Translations under genes and position numbers: made by a program | Notes under the pieces: generated by a model | Told to the model about the DNA's origin: nothing | Seen by the model: the letters and a program-made list of their open reading frames with translations, nothing else | Databases searched by the model: none | Part shown: positions 43,370-55,639 of the stretch, in pieces | How the letters are laid out: every line of letters starts with the position of its first letter | How positions within the stretch are numbered: the stretch's first letter is position 1 | DNA from: Gnetum montanum | Lineage: Eukaryota; Streptophyta; Gnetopsida; Gnetales; Gnetaceae | Direction of reading: 5' to 3' | DNA: 64,000 nt | Assembly: GCA_015680685.1 (NCBI GenBank) | Contig: MNCI01014407.1 | Span: forward strand, 253,361 to 317,360

Positions 43370-43880
43370 AACATAGCCATAATCACACAATATAACCTAT
43401 GCTCGTGATAGCCTAAAACTAGCAAATATCTTGTTTATTATTACACTTATTTTTGGTGATTACCCATTTAATGTTATAACCAAAATGTCAACATAGCTAT
43501 TTACAATGTTTACTACTACTATAGATACATATCACCAAAAATAAAACCAAAATTTAAATTTAAAATCAAAAATGTCCATAACATACAGAGCGATGACCAC
43601 AATGTGTGGCAAAAATGTCAAAGTATAACAACCATCTATAACATAGTCTTGGCTAACTGTAGCCATCAACATGAAAATAAAAAAAATAGCCAACAAGCTA
43701 AACTAATGAAGGCTATTAAGTGGCATCCAGAGGAGGAAGTGGTGGGTCATTCCCACCCTCATTGTCGAGGCTACTAATGTCTCCTAAGGCCTAGAATGCA
43801 ACAACATATAGCTAGTTAGTAAACCATAGCCAGAATGACTTAAAACAAAAAATAAAACATAAAAAATATCAAACCTATGG
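43370..43880. other. Unassigned sequence right of the truncated A LTR
   Basis: AT-rich with no coding signal. It begins at an abrupt junction inside the LTR and leads into the 3' end of the decayed spliced gene on the minus strand. Confidence 0.4.
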
Positions 43881-44935
43881 AGATTCTAACTTTATTAATT
43901 TTAGGGGTAGATGGGAAAGGCCTTCCTCCAAACGATAAAGGATTTGGTCCTTCATCATGTTGACCTAGTCAACATTTCCAAATCAACACCAGAAGCAATG
44001 TTAATCCTATCTATAGGAGTCAAAGTAGGAGGCTCCCAGGTAGCAAAAGTTGTAGAGGTCTCACCTTCAGTAATGGTAATTTGAAGAGTAGGGGACTTCT
44101 TCACTGTGAGAGTACTTTCAAAAAGCTAATAAGCACTCTCCACCTGGATCCCCTAGATGAATAGCTTTCTCTTGCACCATTCAACTGACTCCTCCTTAAG
44201 CCACTTGAGGTAGGCACCATGATCTACCTTGTACTATTGCTTATGGAACTTTTGTGTCTTGCCCCACTCTAGGACCCAAGCATAGTGATCCTTTCAATCC
44301 TTAACCTTCTAGGACATGAGGTCCATATGCATATGTTATTTTTCCATCTCTCATAGGATTGCTACTTTTTCCTAAACAACATGCTAGTAGCGGTTCACGT
44401 GATCTCCTTAGTTCGTAATTTCCCTGAGTTAGCCACTTATACTTCCACAAAGGCCTTATGGTCTTAGAGATATCTAATTGTATGCTCCTACCATTAAGTT
44501 TTTTTCCTTAAGGTCATTACTTCCTCCCATAGTTATTTGTTGGACCTCTCTAGCTCCCATGAAGTTTTTGCACATGACATTGTTAAATCAATAATAGTCT
44601 CATACAACATCATAGGTACACTAAAAACATCAAAGGAAAGCTTAGGCAAGGAGTCTATCTTTATGTTTTTGCTAATATCCCACTCGTTAGAAGGCATTAC
44701 ACAAGCATAAAATACAATCATTAAACTTAATGCAAAACCTATGATAGCCATATCTAGGCATAGCCTACAACTAAAGCACATAAAACAAAATCCTTACCTA
44801 ACTTAGGTGCAACCTGATGTAACCAATCAATGATGTCCTTAGCCATCCTACACATGAACTCTACTTTTTCTAGAATCTCTACCCATGGTTTCACACAAAA
44901 ATTATGGATGGGAGCTTATACTAGTCGCATAGGAA

Positions 44936-45025
44936 CTATTGTAAGCATAAAAATCATCAAAAGGTTAGGATGAAAACCAAAGATAAACAATGGGATATAA
45001 TGAAAATATTAAAGCATGGGCATAC
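44936..45025 (-). other. GT-AG intron, 90 bp, in the decayed gene
   Basis: Donor GTATGC, acceptor ACAATAG. Joining links EEEEGP through Phe to PMRLV (stop) APIHNFCVKPWVEILEKVEF in one frame. Confidence 0.62.
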
Positions 45026-45223
45026 ATGGGCCCTCCTCCTCCTCCTACTTCTCTGGGATGATGATGTAAGATGTACCTAGTGCCACCTCAGCAAATAAGA
45101 CATCTAGATCATCTATACCTACATCAACAAATCCTTCAACCATAGGTTTCTTTAGAAGTATCTCTTCTACATGTCTTTGTTTTGCCTCCATAACAACTTG
45201 GTCTACAACAACGTAAAGCTTCT

Positions 45224-45320
45224 CTACAACCATAGCGCATAGAAAAATAGTTAACACATGAAACCATAAAGTAGCCATAAACTTTAAAACATGAAATAGC
45301 CAAATTTAAACAAAGCATAC
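45224..45320 (-). other. GT-AG intron, 97 bp, in the decayed gene
   Basis: Donor GTATGC, acceptor GGTTGTAG. Joining links RPSEKVVV to EKLYVVVDQVVMEAKQ across a frame difference of one base. Confidence 0.7.
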
Positions 45321-46417
45321 CTACAACCACCTTCTCTGATGGCCTAAGCTTAAACTTAAGCTTCTTCAAGATAGGCTAATATAATGCAAGGGGTGCTTCC
45401 TTCATAGGCCTCTTGAGTTTCTCCCTAGCTACCCCTTCGACCTCCATACACAATCATCTAGCATCCTAGACACTAGTAGGTAATGTGATAGGCTCATTGT
45501 CAATAATACTGTCATGAGACTTGTACTACCTAACATCAAGATTCTTAGTGGTAATGGATAATGTATCATTCATCCCCTCTAGTGGATTCTAGGCTTGCAC
45601 TATTGGATAAATGTGCTTTATCTGAGGCCTATAAAGTTGGCTTGGGTCTTGGGAAATCATCATCCATTCTTATACACCACTAGGAACTATGTAAACCTCT
45701 TCAAATAATCTACAAAAAATGCAAAGTGCATATGAATAATCATAGAGATGTCAACTCAGAGTCTAAGGATCTCCTCCTAAAGCTCAGTAGCTAAAGTAGC
45801 CACCTAATCAAATCTGATGCCCTTCATTAGGACCTTCTTAAAGGTCCACCCCTGTGCTAGGCCAATTAGCTTCTTTTGCAATTATAGTTTGGAAAATGCA
45901 TAAGACCTAAACAAAGGATATGATTCCTTTGCATCAAGGTTCATGAAGCTATCCATCAAAATTCCACAATGGCCCATTTTGGCACCAAGCCACTCTAAAA
46001 CTTCATCATGATGACCTTCTTTCCTTACTATCTAGGTGGGAACCTTTGCCTTGTTAGCAAGGAGACCAAACAAGTCATGAAAGAGGCATGCACCTACGTC
46101 CATGTTCACCTACATCTCTCTGATGATCATGCTAAAATGACCAACCTTTTGATTGAATGAGTCAATGACATGCAACATCTCCATAGAAAGAATAAAAGGG
46201 AGAGGTGACATGAATACATCAAGCAAACCTGCATGCTAGATGTTTGCTTGAACATACCTAGGTGCCTGTCCCTTTAGCCACTCCTATGCTAATGTCACCT
46301 CACCAAACTTCAAGATGAGGGTATCCTCAAGATGTTAACCTAGAAGTGGTATAGTGAGGTGGAAGGTCTTGTGAGCAACAATCAAAAGATTAGCATTAAC
46401 ACGAACAATTTTAACAA

Positions 46418-46490
46418 CTAGGTGAAGCAATATACTACTTAAATCCATGAAACACTAAAAACCATAGTCTTTATGTTTACCTCTCCTTTT
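46418..46490 (-). other. GT-AG intron, 73 bp, in the decayed gene
   Basis: Donor GTAAAC after AAGAAAAGGAGAG; acceptor CACCTAG. Joining gives ...NKKRR-V-VKIVRVNANLLIVAHKT in one frame, where the unspliced sequence has stops. Confidence 0.65.
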
Positions 46491-47595
46491 CTTATTTGGT
46501 GTGGAGGTCCCAACTGCAAGGGTTTCATCCATGGAGTTTTTGAAGTCTACCCACCATTTTTGCATTATTCCATCATCCTTACACTTCTTGTATATATGGT
46601 TAAACCTAGTGAGGTATGCATCAAAGTCCCCTCTTAACTGTTAATACATAGCAATTCTGATTTGAGGACTCTTGGTGAATTCATCCAAAGTAGTTAGAGC
46701 CATTGACAATCAAACCTTGGTCATTGACCTTGTACTTACAAGAAGTTATAAAACCAATGAAGTTAGCGAAGGTAGTCAAGCTAAAAGCACAAAATAATTA
46801 CAATAATGATGCTTATCCCTATAGACAATACATGGTGTCAAGCAAGTTCTGGAATAATGTCTAAGCTCTATGCACCACCATTAGGGTATTGTCAACATTA
46901 TACTGACTATGCTCCGGCATCATCCAAATCTCTCTAAGGTAACATGGGCTTGTGGCATCTATTGGTCCCCTTGCTATCTTAGGAGGTATCTTGTTAATAA
47001 TCAATCTAACAATCAGGCCAAACACCCAAGGTAATAAGGTCTCCATAATAATCCTAGCTACATCTACGAACAAGTGTAACCATAGCATCATACTGAAGTT
47101 TGTAAGGAGATAGGCAAGGAAGTCCCTTGTCCCATGCTTGAACCACAATGAGAGCTTCTCAAAAGCCATGTCATGTGGTGGGGTGTTGCTCTTGGGATGA
47201 CCAATGTAGCAAAAAATACCAACCAACTCCATTATGATGAGGATAGGCCTCAAAAATACCTTGCATGAAGCAAAGCAAAAAACATTGTGACCTTTTAGAA
47301 TTACTTAGTAAATTTAGACAAAACATCTAGTCAAAGGTGAAATTAGCCCTTATGAAAAGCTCTAAGGTGTTTTTCTATAATAGTCTAAGAAATTCCATAA
47401 GAGAACATTATTATAACCTTATGTACCCTTACATTATGGAAACACTTAGCAAATTTAGACAAAACATTTAGTGGGAGGAGAAATTAGGCTCTATAAAAAG
47501 CTCTAAGTTGTTTTTTCTAAATTACCTTAAGAAATTCCATAAAAACATTGTTACCATATTTTATAGCCTTTATAGCCCAAAACTAAGTCTTAGAC

Positions 47596-47835
47596 TAAAT
47601 TATGCATAAATTTAGAAAAAGCATCTAAATTATGCATAAATTTGGAAAAAACCTTGCAAGTCAGGCATAAATTTAGAAAATAGCATCTACATTATGCATA
47701 AATTTTCCTTTAAAAAAGCAAGCATGAGTTTAGAAAAAACATCTAAATTATGCAAAGCATGCATAAATTTGGAGAAAACATCTAAACTATGCAGAAATTT
47801 AAAAAAAGCATCATAAACTTAGAAAAAACCTTGTA
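47596..47835. repeat. A-rich minisatellite (about 30-45 bp units) in the long first intron
   Basis: Repeated variants of GCATCTAAATTATGCATAAA followed by TTTAGAAAAA (for example near 47604, 47625, 47680, 47735, 47775), with variable spacing. It lies in the interval between exons 1 and 2 of the decayed gene. That interval (47261-49150) is otherwise AT-rich without coding signal. Confidence 0.7.
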
Positions 47836-49278
47836 GCCATAGTAAAAGCTTGCTAAAAATAGAAAAAGCTTTTACTCTTCTTAAAAAACAAAATTAAGCA
47901 TTAGTTTTACATGTTGAAAAAAGAAAAAAATAATTTATACATATCAACCACTTCCATTTCAAAATGGATAGTGTCCTATGACCATAATTTTTCCTTGTTC
48001 GCACAACCATAGCCAAAAAATTCATCAAAAATTTTTTTGTGCTCCAATTTTAGTAATTCCATCTCAAAAAGAATTCTAAAATTATGAACCTTACATACAT
48101 ACCATTAAAATAAAAAAATTACAACCATATATCCATAAAACATGAGAAAATTTAGCCAAAACCATAGCTATCAACATTTAACCCTTTTTGTGCAAGGTTA
48201 GTAAAAAATTTGTTAAAACTTTATTTGAGCTTCAAAAGGAATGATTCCACCACAATTTAAAACATTAAATCAAGCCATATGTACCCATCCTTAGAAAAAA
48301 TTTAAAACCTATGCATTTTATGTAGAAAAAATTTATCAATTTGGACAATAATCTAAAAATGGCACAAGCATCCTTATTACAGATGCTTAGTAAAATATTT
48401 GTAAAAAATTTGTTTTAAGTCCAATCGAAGTGATTCCACTCCATTCGAAAGTTGAAGCCCAATCATACTCATAAATAACTAGAAAATAGCCAAAACCTTT
48501 TCATTTCCTTACAAAAAATTCACAAAAGTACATGAAATTACAAAAGCCACACAAACAACCTAATTGTGCAATGTTAGGAAAATAGCCATTACTTCATCAT
48601 TATGAATCCGAATTAAACAAGAAAACATCTATTAGAACTCCCAAATTAAGATTTATGAACCTATAACCTTAAATTTTACAAATGTGCAATTTTTCATGTA
48701 AGAAAAAAATACACAACAGTTCTTGCTTTTTCATGCTAAAACTTCAAAAACCAAAAAACCTAGATTTCATATAGCCATGGAAATAGTTGAAATAGCCAAA
48801 ACCATTGAAACAAATTAAATTTTACACCAAAATAATGGGGTGGAATTTTGTTGAAATTTAATTTTAACAAATCCTAATGCCTAGATCTGAAAAAGTAGCC
48901 ACACCCCAAAATTTTGGAAAAAAAGCATGAAACAGCAAGCCCTAATTTAAAAATCGAATCTACAAAAGCTAAAGCAACGAAATGGCTATAGATCTACATG
49001 GAAGTAGCCAAAATAGGAGTTAGGATTTTATCAGAATTTTATTTTAATCCCTTCACTAGAGTAGATCTGCAAAAAATGGGCTTTACACATAGGAAGCAAA
49101 AACTAGAAAAACCATAAGAAACAAAGGTAAAAATAGGTAGAATTTCTTACCTTGGAGTAGTAATAGAAAAAGACTAAATGGAGATATGCCTAGGTACTTC
49201 TTCAAGCTCTTGAGCATGTTCATCCACCTTTTGGATCACAAGGTTCCTACTCTTTCCTTCATGTTGTTTTGGTGCCAT

Positions 49279-49700
49279 GGTAGGCTCAACACTAAGAATT
49301 GTTAAAATCTATGGGGAAAAAAAGATGTTCTATGCTAACTGTAGGGGAGATGAGAGGCTTCCACACTAAAGATTGGTGTTCTCTACCATAAGAATATCTA
49401 CTAGAGCTCTCTTCCATGCACTTTTATTATGGAATAATAATTGTGATGAAAAGTTATGAGATTTCACAATAAAATCACATCTAAAACCTAAATGCACACC
49501 TTAAAATCCTAGCTACAAATTTAGTGCACCATAACTCTCAATGCACTGAAGTGCAAAGGGGGGAAAGTCTAGTTCATGTTGATTTTGGATGGGAAACAAC
49601 TTCAGTTTTCAAAATTTTAAATTTTTGGAATGTGGCCACCCTATGCCTTTTCTCTTGATAAAAAATTGCATCAACATTGAGTCTATTTTTAATTTGATAC
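49279..49700. other. Upstream flank of the decayed gene
   Basis: No clear TATA box. A TTCCACACTAAAG motif near 49359 resembles the hairpin arm of the array that follows. Confidence 0.35.
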
Positions 49701-52640
49701 TTAAAATATTATGGAAACCTTAACCCCCATGCATAAATGCTAGGAATACCATGCCCAACATGGAAACATGCCTCCTATTTTGCAAAGTCATTAAAATACA
49801 ACTATTTTACTATTTTTACGAACCAAAAGCTACCTTTTTCAACCCTAGATTCACAAAAGTGGATGAAACATGAACAAAGCTAGATATCATGGGTTTGCAT
49901 GCTAGGGCAATAATGTACATCATGGAAGAAGGGGATAACATTCATTCTTACACACCCCCCCCCCTCCAAAACACCCATCTAGCCCAAGTTTGACCTTGAA
50001 GTGGATCCCACATGACCAAGAACCCCTCGAAGCATCTCCAATAGCCCTAGAATCTCACCAATCATAGTCAAAACTAGTCAAAATAATTTGAAACTTTAGG
50101 ATTTGTTGTTTCCACAGTAGGGAAGGCTTCATCCATGTTAGGCATCTCACCCTTAGCATGGATGGATGGGGGATAACCAAAGTATGGCCTAAATTGACTA
50201 CCAAGTAGTCATTTTTTAAAGCCTGATGACCCCTAGACCCTGCCAGATGCTTCTGGAGCTTCAAAAAGCCTCAAAAGTGGTTAAATATGGTACAAAACTA
50301 TCATCCCCATCTCATCCATGATTAGGCCACAAATGCCAACATTGAAGAAAAGGAGGAGACTACATGAGACACTTAGAAGTCTTCAAACTAATGGATCTTA
50401 ACACCTAGCATTGACTAGTAATATTGACAACCGTGGAAGTTAATATGCATGGTTGATTAACTACTAATTTGGCCTAGATCTAACTTTCTTAGTTGAGGGA
50501 GACCCCTTCCATGCTAAGCCTCCCACCTTCAGCATTGAAGAAAGGGGGGAAGCCTAACAACCCCCTCACAACCTTCAAAACAATTGAATTTTAATCTTAG
50601 ACATTAACAGCCAATATCAGTAATCTTGTAGACACTCATGCATAGCCAGATTGACCATAAAAAGGCAAAAAATCCCTTCCCTAAATTTTCCACACTAAGC
50701 ACAAAATACCTAGCATAGAAAAAGGGGAAGAAGCCCAAAAAATGCTTAATAACCTTTGAAATAACCAAATTTTAACATCAAGTATTACCAATCAATGCTG
50801 GCAACCTTAGAAGCCTACATGCATGACTGAAAGTGACCAAAAATGGCCAAAAAAGCTTTGCCCCCAATTTTTCACACTATGGAATCCCTAGTATGGAAAA
50901 AGGGGAGAATATCAAAAACCACTCACCAACTTTCAAAATAGAAAAATTGAATACCAAGCATTGATAATTGTTACTAGAAACCTCAGGGACATACATATAT
51001 GGTCAAAAATTATACAAAAAAGAAAAAAGCTATTCCCTTATCCCTCTGCAGCCCCTCCACCCCCCCTTTTCTTCTAATTTTTCATGCTAGGTATACTATC
51101 TCCAACATGGTAAAAGAAGGGGAAGCCCAAAATCCACTTGGAAAACCTACAAACTAACCATTTTTATCTCCAAACCCTAGTCTTTGACCCTAACAATGGC
51201 AAAAGCATACATGCATGGTTGATTAAAGTAAAAATTGGGCTAGATATAAGTTTTATGGTTCTTCCATGCTAGGGATCCCTTCCTCCATTATGCCTAGTGT
51301 AGAAATTAAAGTGGATACTAATTTAGGTACCATAAATTAATCAAAACAACATTAACTAAACTTGCATGCACTCTAGTACCTTGCTAACATCCCCTTAAGC
51401 CTCCAAATTTTAAGAAACTAATGCTAAAAGGTCAAAAATTATTCCTTCTAGTTTTCAATGTTGAGCATCCTAATCCTAGCATGGAAAAGAGGGGGAAACT
51501 CAAAAAATGCTTTAAAATACCCAAAACTTCCAAAAATTTACATGAAACCATAGTCCTTCACCCTAGTAACCCTAGAGGTTGACATGAATAGTTGATTAAG
51601 TTTAAAATTGGCCTAGATCTGAGATGCATGGTTCTTCCACATTGGGTATCCCTTTTTCCACATAGATGATAGTATCCCCAATGTTGTAGCTTAAGGGGGA
51701 ACTTGTTTGGAACTCCTAAACACCTCAAAATAACAATAAATGATCTTTCATGTACTTTAGAACCCTAGCAACAACCATTGGAGTCCTTAAACTTCACAAA
51801 ACCAATCCCAAGTGGTCAAAAAGTGGTTCACTCTAGTTTTTCACATTGAGCTCTCCATCCCCAGCATGGAAAAAATTGGGCAAGCTAAAAACCCACTTAT
51901 GGATGCTCAAAACTACCAATTGTTAACATGGAGACATGGATGGACGACTATGATCTAAATTGGCCTAGATCTAAGATTCTTTCTTTTTCCACACTGGAGT
52001 AACTCCCTTAGTGTGGAAACAAGGGGGAAAAGCTACTTTTCCATTTTTGGTTGTATGATTACACTCTAAAAGGCAAAGATCTACACCAGAGAAACCCAGG
52101 ACATCATAGCCTTAAGGTTTTGCTTGTCTAACCTTATTTCAACCTCCAAAACTTATTCCCTCCATTATTCCACATTGGAGAAACTTTCCCAACATGGAAA
52201 AGACCGTAAGTACCCTTAAAAAACATTCAAACATGTCTAAAATTAGCCAAAAACTTACAAAATTTAGAAACTTGGTTAAAGTGCTCCTAAACCACCTTTA
52301 ATTCATAAAAAAAGTCTCCCCTTATTATTCCAAGCCAAGGATACTATGCTCAGCATGGAAAAATGGGGGAAGTAATTTTGACATGTTTTAACACTCAAAA
52401 ACAACTTAAACTACCTCAAAATGAAGCTAGAAGATGCACAGCTTCCACATCTAGGTCTCAGCTACCTATTGTTTCCACCCATTTTGGCCTTTACAAACCT
52501 CTAGAATGCTCAATTTTAATGGATCTAACCCCGTGTTTCCTTCAAAAGGCCATAGAATTTCAATTTTGGATCTCTAAGCATCCCAAAACCTATGTTCCTT
52601 GGTTTCCATATTGAGGGTCCCTATTTTCACTCTGATACTA
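49700..52640. repeat. Degenerate tandem array, about 180-bp period, one hairpin per unit
   Basis: A motif of the form TTTCCACACTRRG ... CCTAGCATGGAAAA, followed by GGGG and AAGCCCAAAA, recurs near 50505, 50683, 50866, 51080, 51262, 51450, 51632, 51837, 51987, 52162 and 52327 (spacing about 150-215, mean near 180 bp), with weaker copies near 49735, 49900, 50130, 50330 and 52595. Between hairpins run shared phrases such as TACATGCATGGTTGATTAA and TTGGCCTAGATCTAAG. The two arms pair imperfectly (TTTCCACACT with AGTGTGGAAA at 51989-52018). Open frames such as 52363-52614 fall inside repeats and are not genes. Confidence 0.75.
49953..49976. repeat. Poly-C tract
   Basis: Run of 13 C near 49957-49969 within a C-rich stretch; a simple repeat prone to length change. 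Confidence 0.8.
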
Positions 52641-53600
52641 GCGTAGAAGTCTCAAAACACTTGATTTTTGCATCCAAATAGCCCAGAAATAGCTCTAATT
52701 GATGCGTGAACTAACATAATAGCCTTGTAGCCTCAAAACAAGGCCCACTAAGGCCTAAAACTTGCAAAACCTAATCATTGTTTACATATATTATTCAAAT
52801 CATACCATATATAGCCTATTTTGCTTAATTTATGCCTTATTATGTAATGTTTTAGGTTGCTTTTGAACTTGTGTTACCTTATTGACCTTGTTGACCTTAT
52901 ATGGCCTTTATACATCCTTATATGTTCTTTTATTCTCTTATTATAGCATTATTTACCTTTTTCTAGCCTTTAAATTGTATAAAATAGTGGGGCTTGCCCT
53001 TCCTTGACCAGTGTTTAACACCATATGACCGTGGTCCTCTAAGGCCTTAAACTGGCATCATAGTCCAGCAAGACTATAAATTGGCATCATGTCCCACTAA
53101 GGCCTAAAATTGGGAAAATTATGGCCTTTATTAACCATGTGTAAACTTATTTCTTATGTTCCCCCTGGTTTGACCTTTACTTGACCTTTGTTTGCCTTAA
53201 TTGCACTTTGTCAAATTGTCCTTATAGCATTGATGATCTTAGATGGCCTTTATTGCATTAGATTTGCATGTGTTTGCATACTTTTATAGTACTTTAGCAT
53301 TATTTATTCACTTTTACCTAGGTTCCACTTAATATGCTTTTGGTTGACATGTAGGATTAAAGTATGAGCACCTAGAAGGAAATCTGCTTGGCTTTGTATC
53401 TACATGGACCTCACGGTGATGTTGAATGATGTATCAACCCTGATTGCCTAGATCTTGAGCTTGAGAGTCTTGTAGACCACATAGCCTTGATAGAGAAACC
53501 TCTAGAATGGCCTGAAAACCTAGTCAAAACCATTGACTTAGAAGTAGAAGATAATTGAAGGTTCTCTAGTTGTTCTTGTCACAGCACATAATGGTAAGGA
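52641..53600 (+). other. Leader and degenerate pre-pol region of element G
   Basis: Contains imperfect repeats of an ACTAAGGCCTAAAACT-type phrase (52747, 53037, 53094). From about 53390 a degenerate frame (IEKPLEWPENLVKTIDLE-like with stops) resembles the linker before RT in Tat elements. No gag or protease motif seen. LTR ends were not identified. Confidence 0.5.
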
Positions 53601-54500
53601 GAAAATCCTTAAACTAAGTTCCTCATTGGAGTCTCAATGTGTTTAAGACATCACAAAGGTCTTACAAAATAACATTAAGGTATTTTCCTAGTCATATGAA
53701 GATATGCTAGGCCTAGACCCATGTCTAGTCTAGAACAACATCATACTAGATCCTAGCATTAGACTAGTTAAGCAAAAAGTGCATAAGATTAGACCAGATT
53801 TGGCCTTAGTAGTTCACAATGAAATCTCAAAGCTCTACTAAGAAAGTTTCATTAGGGCTATCAATTATGCAGAATGGGTATCCAATGTAGTGGTAGTCCC
53901 TAAGAAAAATGGGAGCATCTATACTTACATCAATTTTTGATACCTAAATAAAGCAACTATCAAGGATGACTTCCCTTTGCTTAGTATTGATCAACTTATT
54001 AATACCATAACTAGACATGCCTTATTGTCCTTTATGGACAGATTCTTGGGATATAACTAAATTAGGATCAACCTAGAACACCAACTTAGCATGACCTTTA
54101 TGACCCCATGGGGTGCCTTCTGCTATACTATGATGCCCTTTTGCCTTAAGAACGTCGGAGTGACCTATCAACAAGCCATGACCTATATCTTCAACAATTA
54201 CATTCTAGGTTTTCTTAAAGATTACATAGATGACATAGTCATTACATCCAAGATAGCCAATGACCATGCTAATTACCTAGACCTTATGCTTAAATGGTTT
54301 CAAGTATGAGATTGGGCTCAATCTTAAGAAATGTGTCTTCAGTGTTAAGATTAATAAGATTCTTGGCTTTGTAGTCTCTGAAGAAGGGATACGTGCTGAT
54401 CCTAATAAGGTTAAGACCATATCCAAATTAGTAGTGCCTACTGACCTTAAAGATCTTTGAGGATTACAAGGAAGATTATAGTTTCTTTGAATGTTTATCG
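53600..54500 (+). pseudogene. Reverse transcriptase of G (YIDD intact)
   Basis: From AHNGKEKILKL through LGLDPCLV, VSNVVVVPKKNGSIYTY, LNKATIKDDFPLLSIDQLI, LLSFMDRFLGYN, MTFMTPWGAFCYTMMPFCLKN and FLKDYIDDIVITSK (YIDD at 54223-54234). Both catalytic aspartates remain. The longest open piece is 54091-54309; stops and a frameshift near 54300 follow. Confidence 0.88.
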
Positions 54501-54559
54501 CTAGGCTTATAGATAAGTTGTAGCCCATGCAATACTTTCTTAAGAAAAGAGTTCATTAT

Positions 54560-54830
54560 GAGTGGTGGCTCAATGCTAAGAGGGCTTTGAAAACCTTAAG
54601 TGAGAATTAAAACAATTGCTAATATTCTATCCTCGACAAGAGGGGAAACCATTTTACATTTATCTTACCATCTCTGATACATCCATTGCCTTTCTACTCT
54701 ATCAAAAATGTGATGATGAAGTAGAAATGCTTCTATACTACCTTAGCCATGCATTAGTAGCACATGAGACTTGCTACACTAAAGTGAAGAAGTATTCTCA
54801 TTGAAGAAGTGGAGACACTACCTCTTTAGA
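54560..54830 (+). pseudogene. First RNase H of G
   Basis: Open 54616-54804: FYPRQEGKPFYIYLTISDTSIAFLLYQ, then LLYYLSHALVAHETCYTKVKKYSH, matching the Tat RNase H (LYLAVSDTAVSSVLV...YYVSRALHGAEVRY.PLEK). In Tat elements this native domain is partly degenerate and is followed by a second RNase H. Confidence 0.82.
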
Positions 54831-55019
54831 AGCCAAGTCAACAAGATTTATAGGAACAACATACTCAGAGCCATAATGACCAACATCTATGAAAGGAGCC
54901 ATATAGCTTGATGGAAAGCCATAACCGCAGAGTTCAACCTCTATTATGTCTCTCAATCCTTAACAAAAGGCTAAGCCATAGCTGTATAACTCATGACCAA
55001 GCATCCATAGATTCTAAAT

Positions 55020-55420
55020 TATCTAATGAACACATTAACATAGTTTACCAAGTGCCCAAGGGTTATGAGGTAGTCATGAACTTCGACGGAGCTTCAACTA
55101 CCCATGGGACCAATGTTGCTACCATCATAACATTTCCATTTGGAAAAATATAACCCTTCACCTATCATTTTGAGTTTCCATGTACCAATAACATAATGAA
55201 GTATGATGGTTTGATCAAAGGGATGATGGTAGCTCATGATGTAATAATTAGATGCTTAGTAATCAAATGTGATGCACAACTTGTGGTTAATCAAGTAACT
55301 AAAGTCTATGCATTCTTACAACCTTATGGTGACCTAGGGAAGTAATTGTTACAACAATTCATAGATATTAATATCCAACACATACCTTGAAACAAAATAT
55401 TTCATAGCCAATGCAACTAC
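55020..55420 (+). pseudogene. Second (additional) RNase H of G
   Basis: YEVVMNFDGASTTHGTNVATIITFP (55063-55137), then FEFPCTNNIMKYDGLIKGMMVAHD, DAQLVVNQVTKVYAFLQPYGDLGK and FIDINIQHIP. This is the acquired RNase H typical of the Tat lineage: DGAS with catalytic Asp, the TNN-x-x-[EK]-Y site where Glu is expected but Lys is seen, and DAQLVVNQV with Asp. Its presence separates G from D, in which no such domain was found. Confidence 0.87.
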
Positions 55421-55639
55421 AACATTAGCCCTTATTATGATGTTGGATGTGTTTAGCAAGTTGCCTACCTTAACTATGGATTGTGCCTCCCATCACATAG
55501 AACACTAAGGATACCTTTGTGGCCATAGTTCATACTACTCCTCACAAGTAGTGGTATTGATATCAAATTTTACCTTATTCATGATGAATCCTTACAAGGC
55601 CTAACTACTGCTTAGAAGGACACCATATGCAAGTGGTCA

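Larger units (their letters stand above)
43880..49278 (-). pseudogene. Decayed multi-exon gene of unknown function
   Basis: Minus-strand coding-like segments separated by GT-AG introns. Exon 1: 49278-49151 (MAPKQHEGKSRNLVIQKVD, donor GTAAGA). A large intron follows to about 47260, then an exon with 130 open codons (46861-47253), an exon near 46725-46491 (MALTTLDEFTKSPQIRIAMY), and a long exon 46417-45321 containing ILKFGEVTLA, EVLEWLGAKMGHCGILMDSF and KGIRFDQVATLATEL. Smaller exons are 45223-45026, 44935-44798 and about 44671-43900, the last with coiled-coil character (ELERSNK...LWEEVMTLRKKT). Introns 46490-46418, 45320-45224 and 45025-44936 each restore frame exactly. Stops, mostly TAG, and some frameshifts make it a pseudogene. 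I do not recognise the family. Confidence 0.6.
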
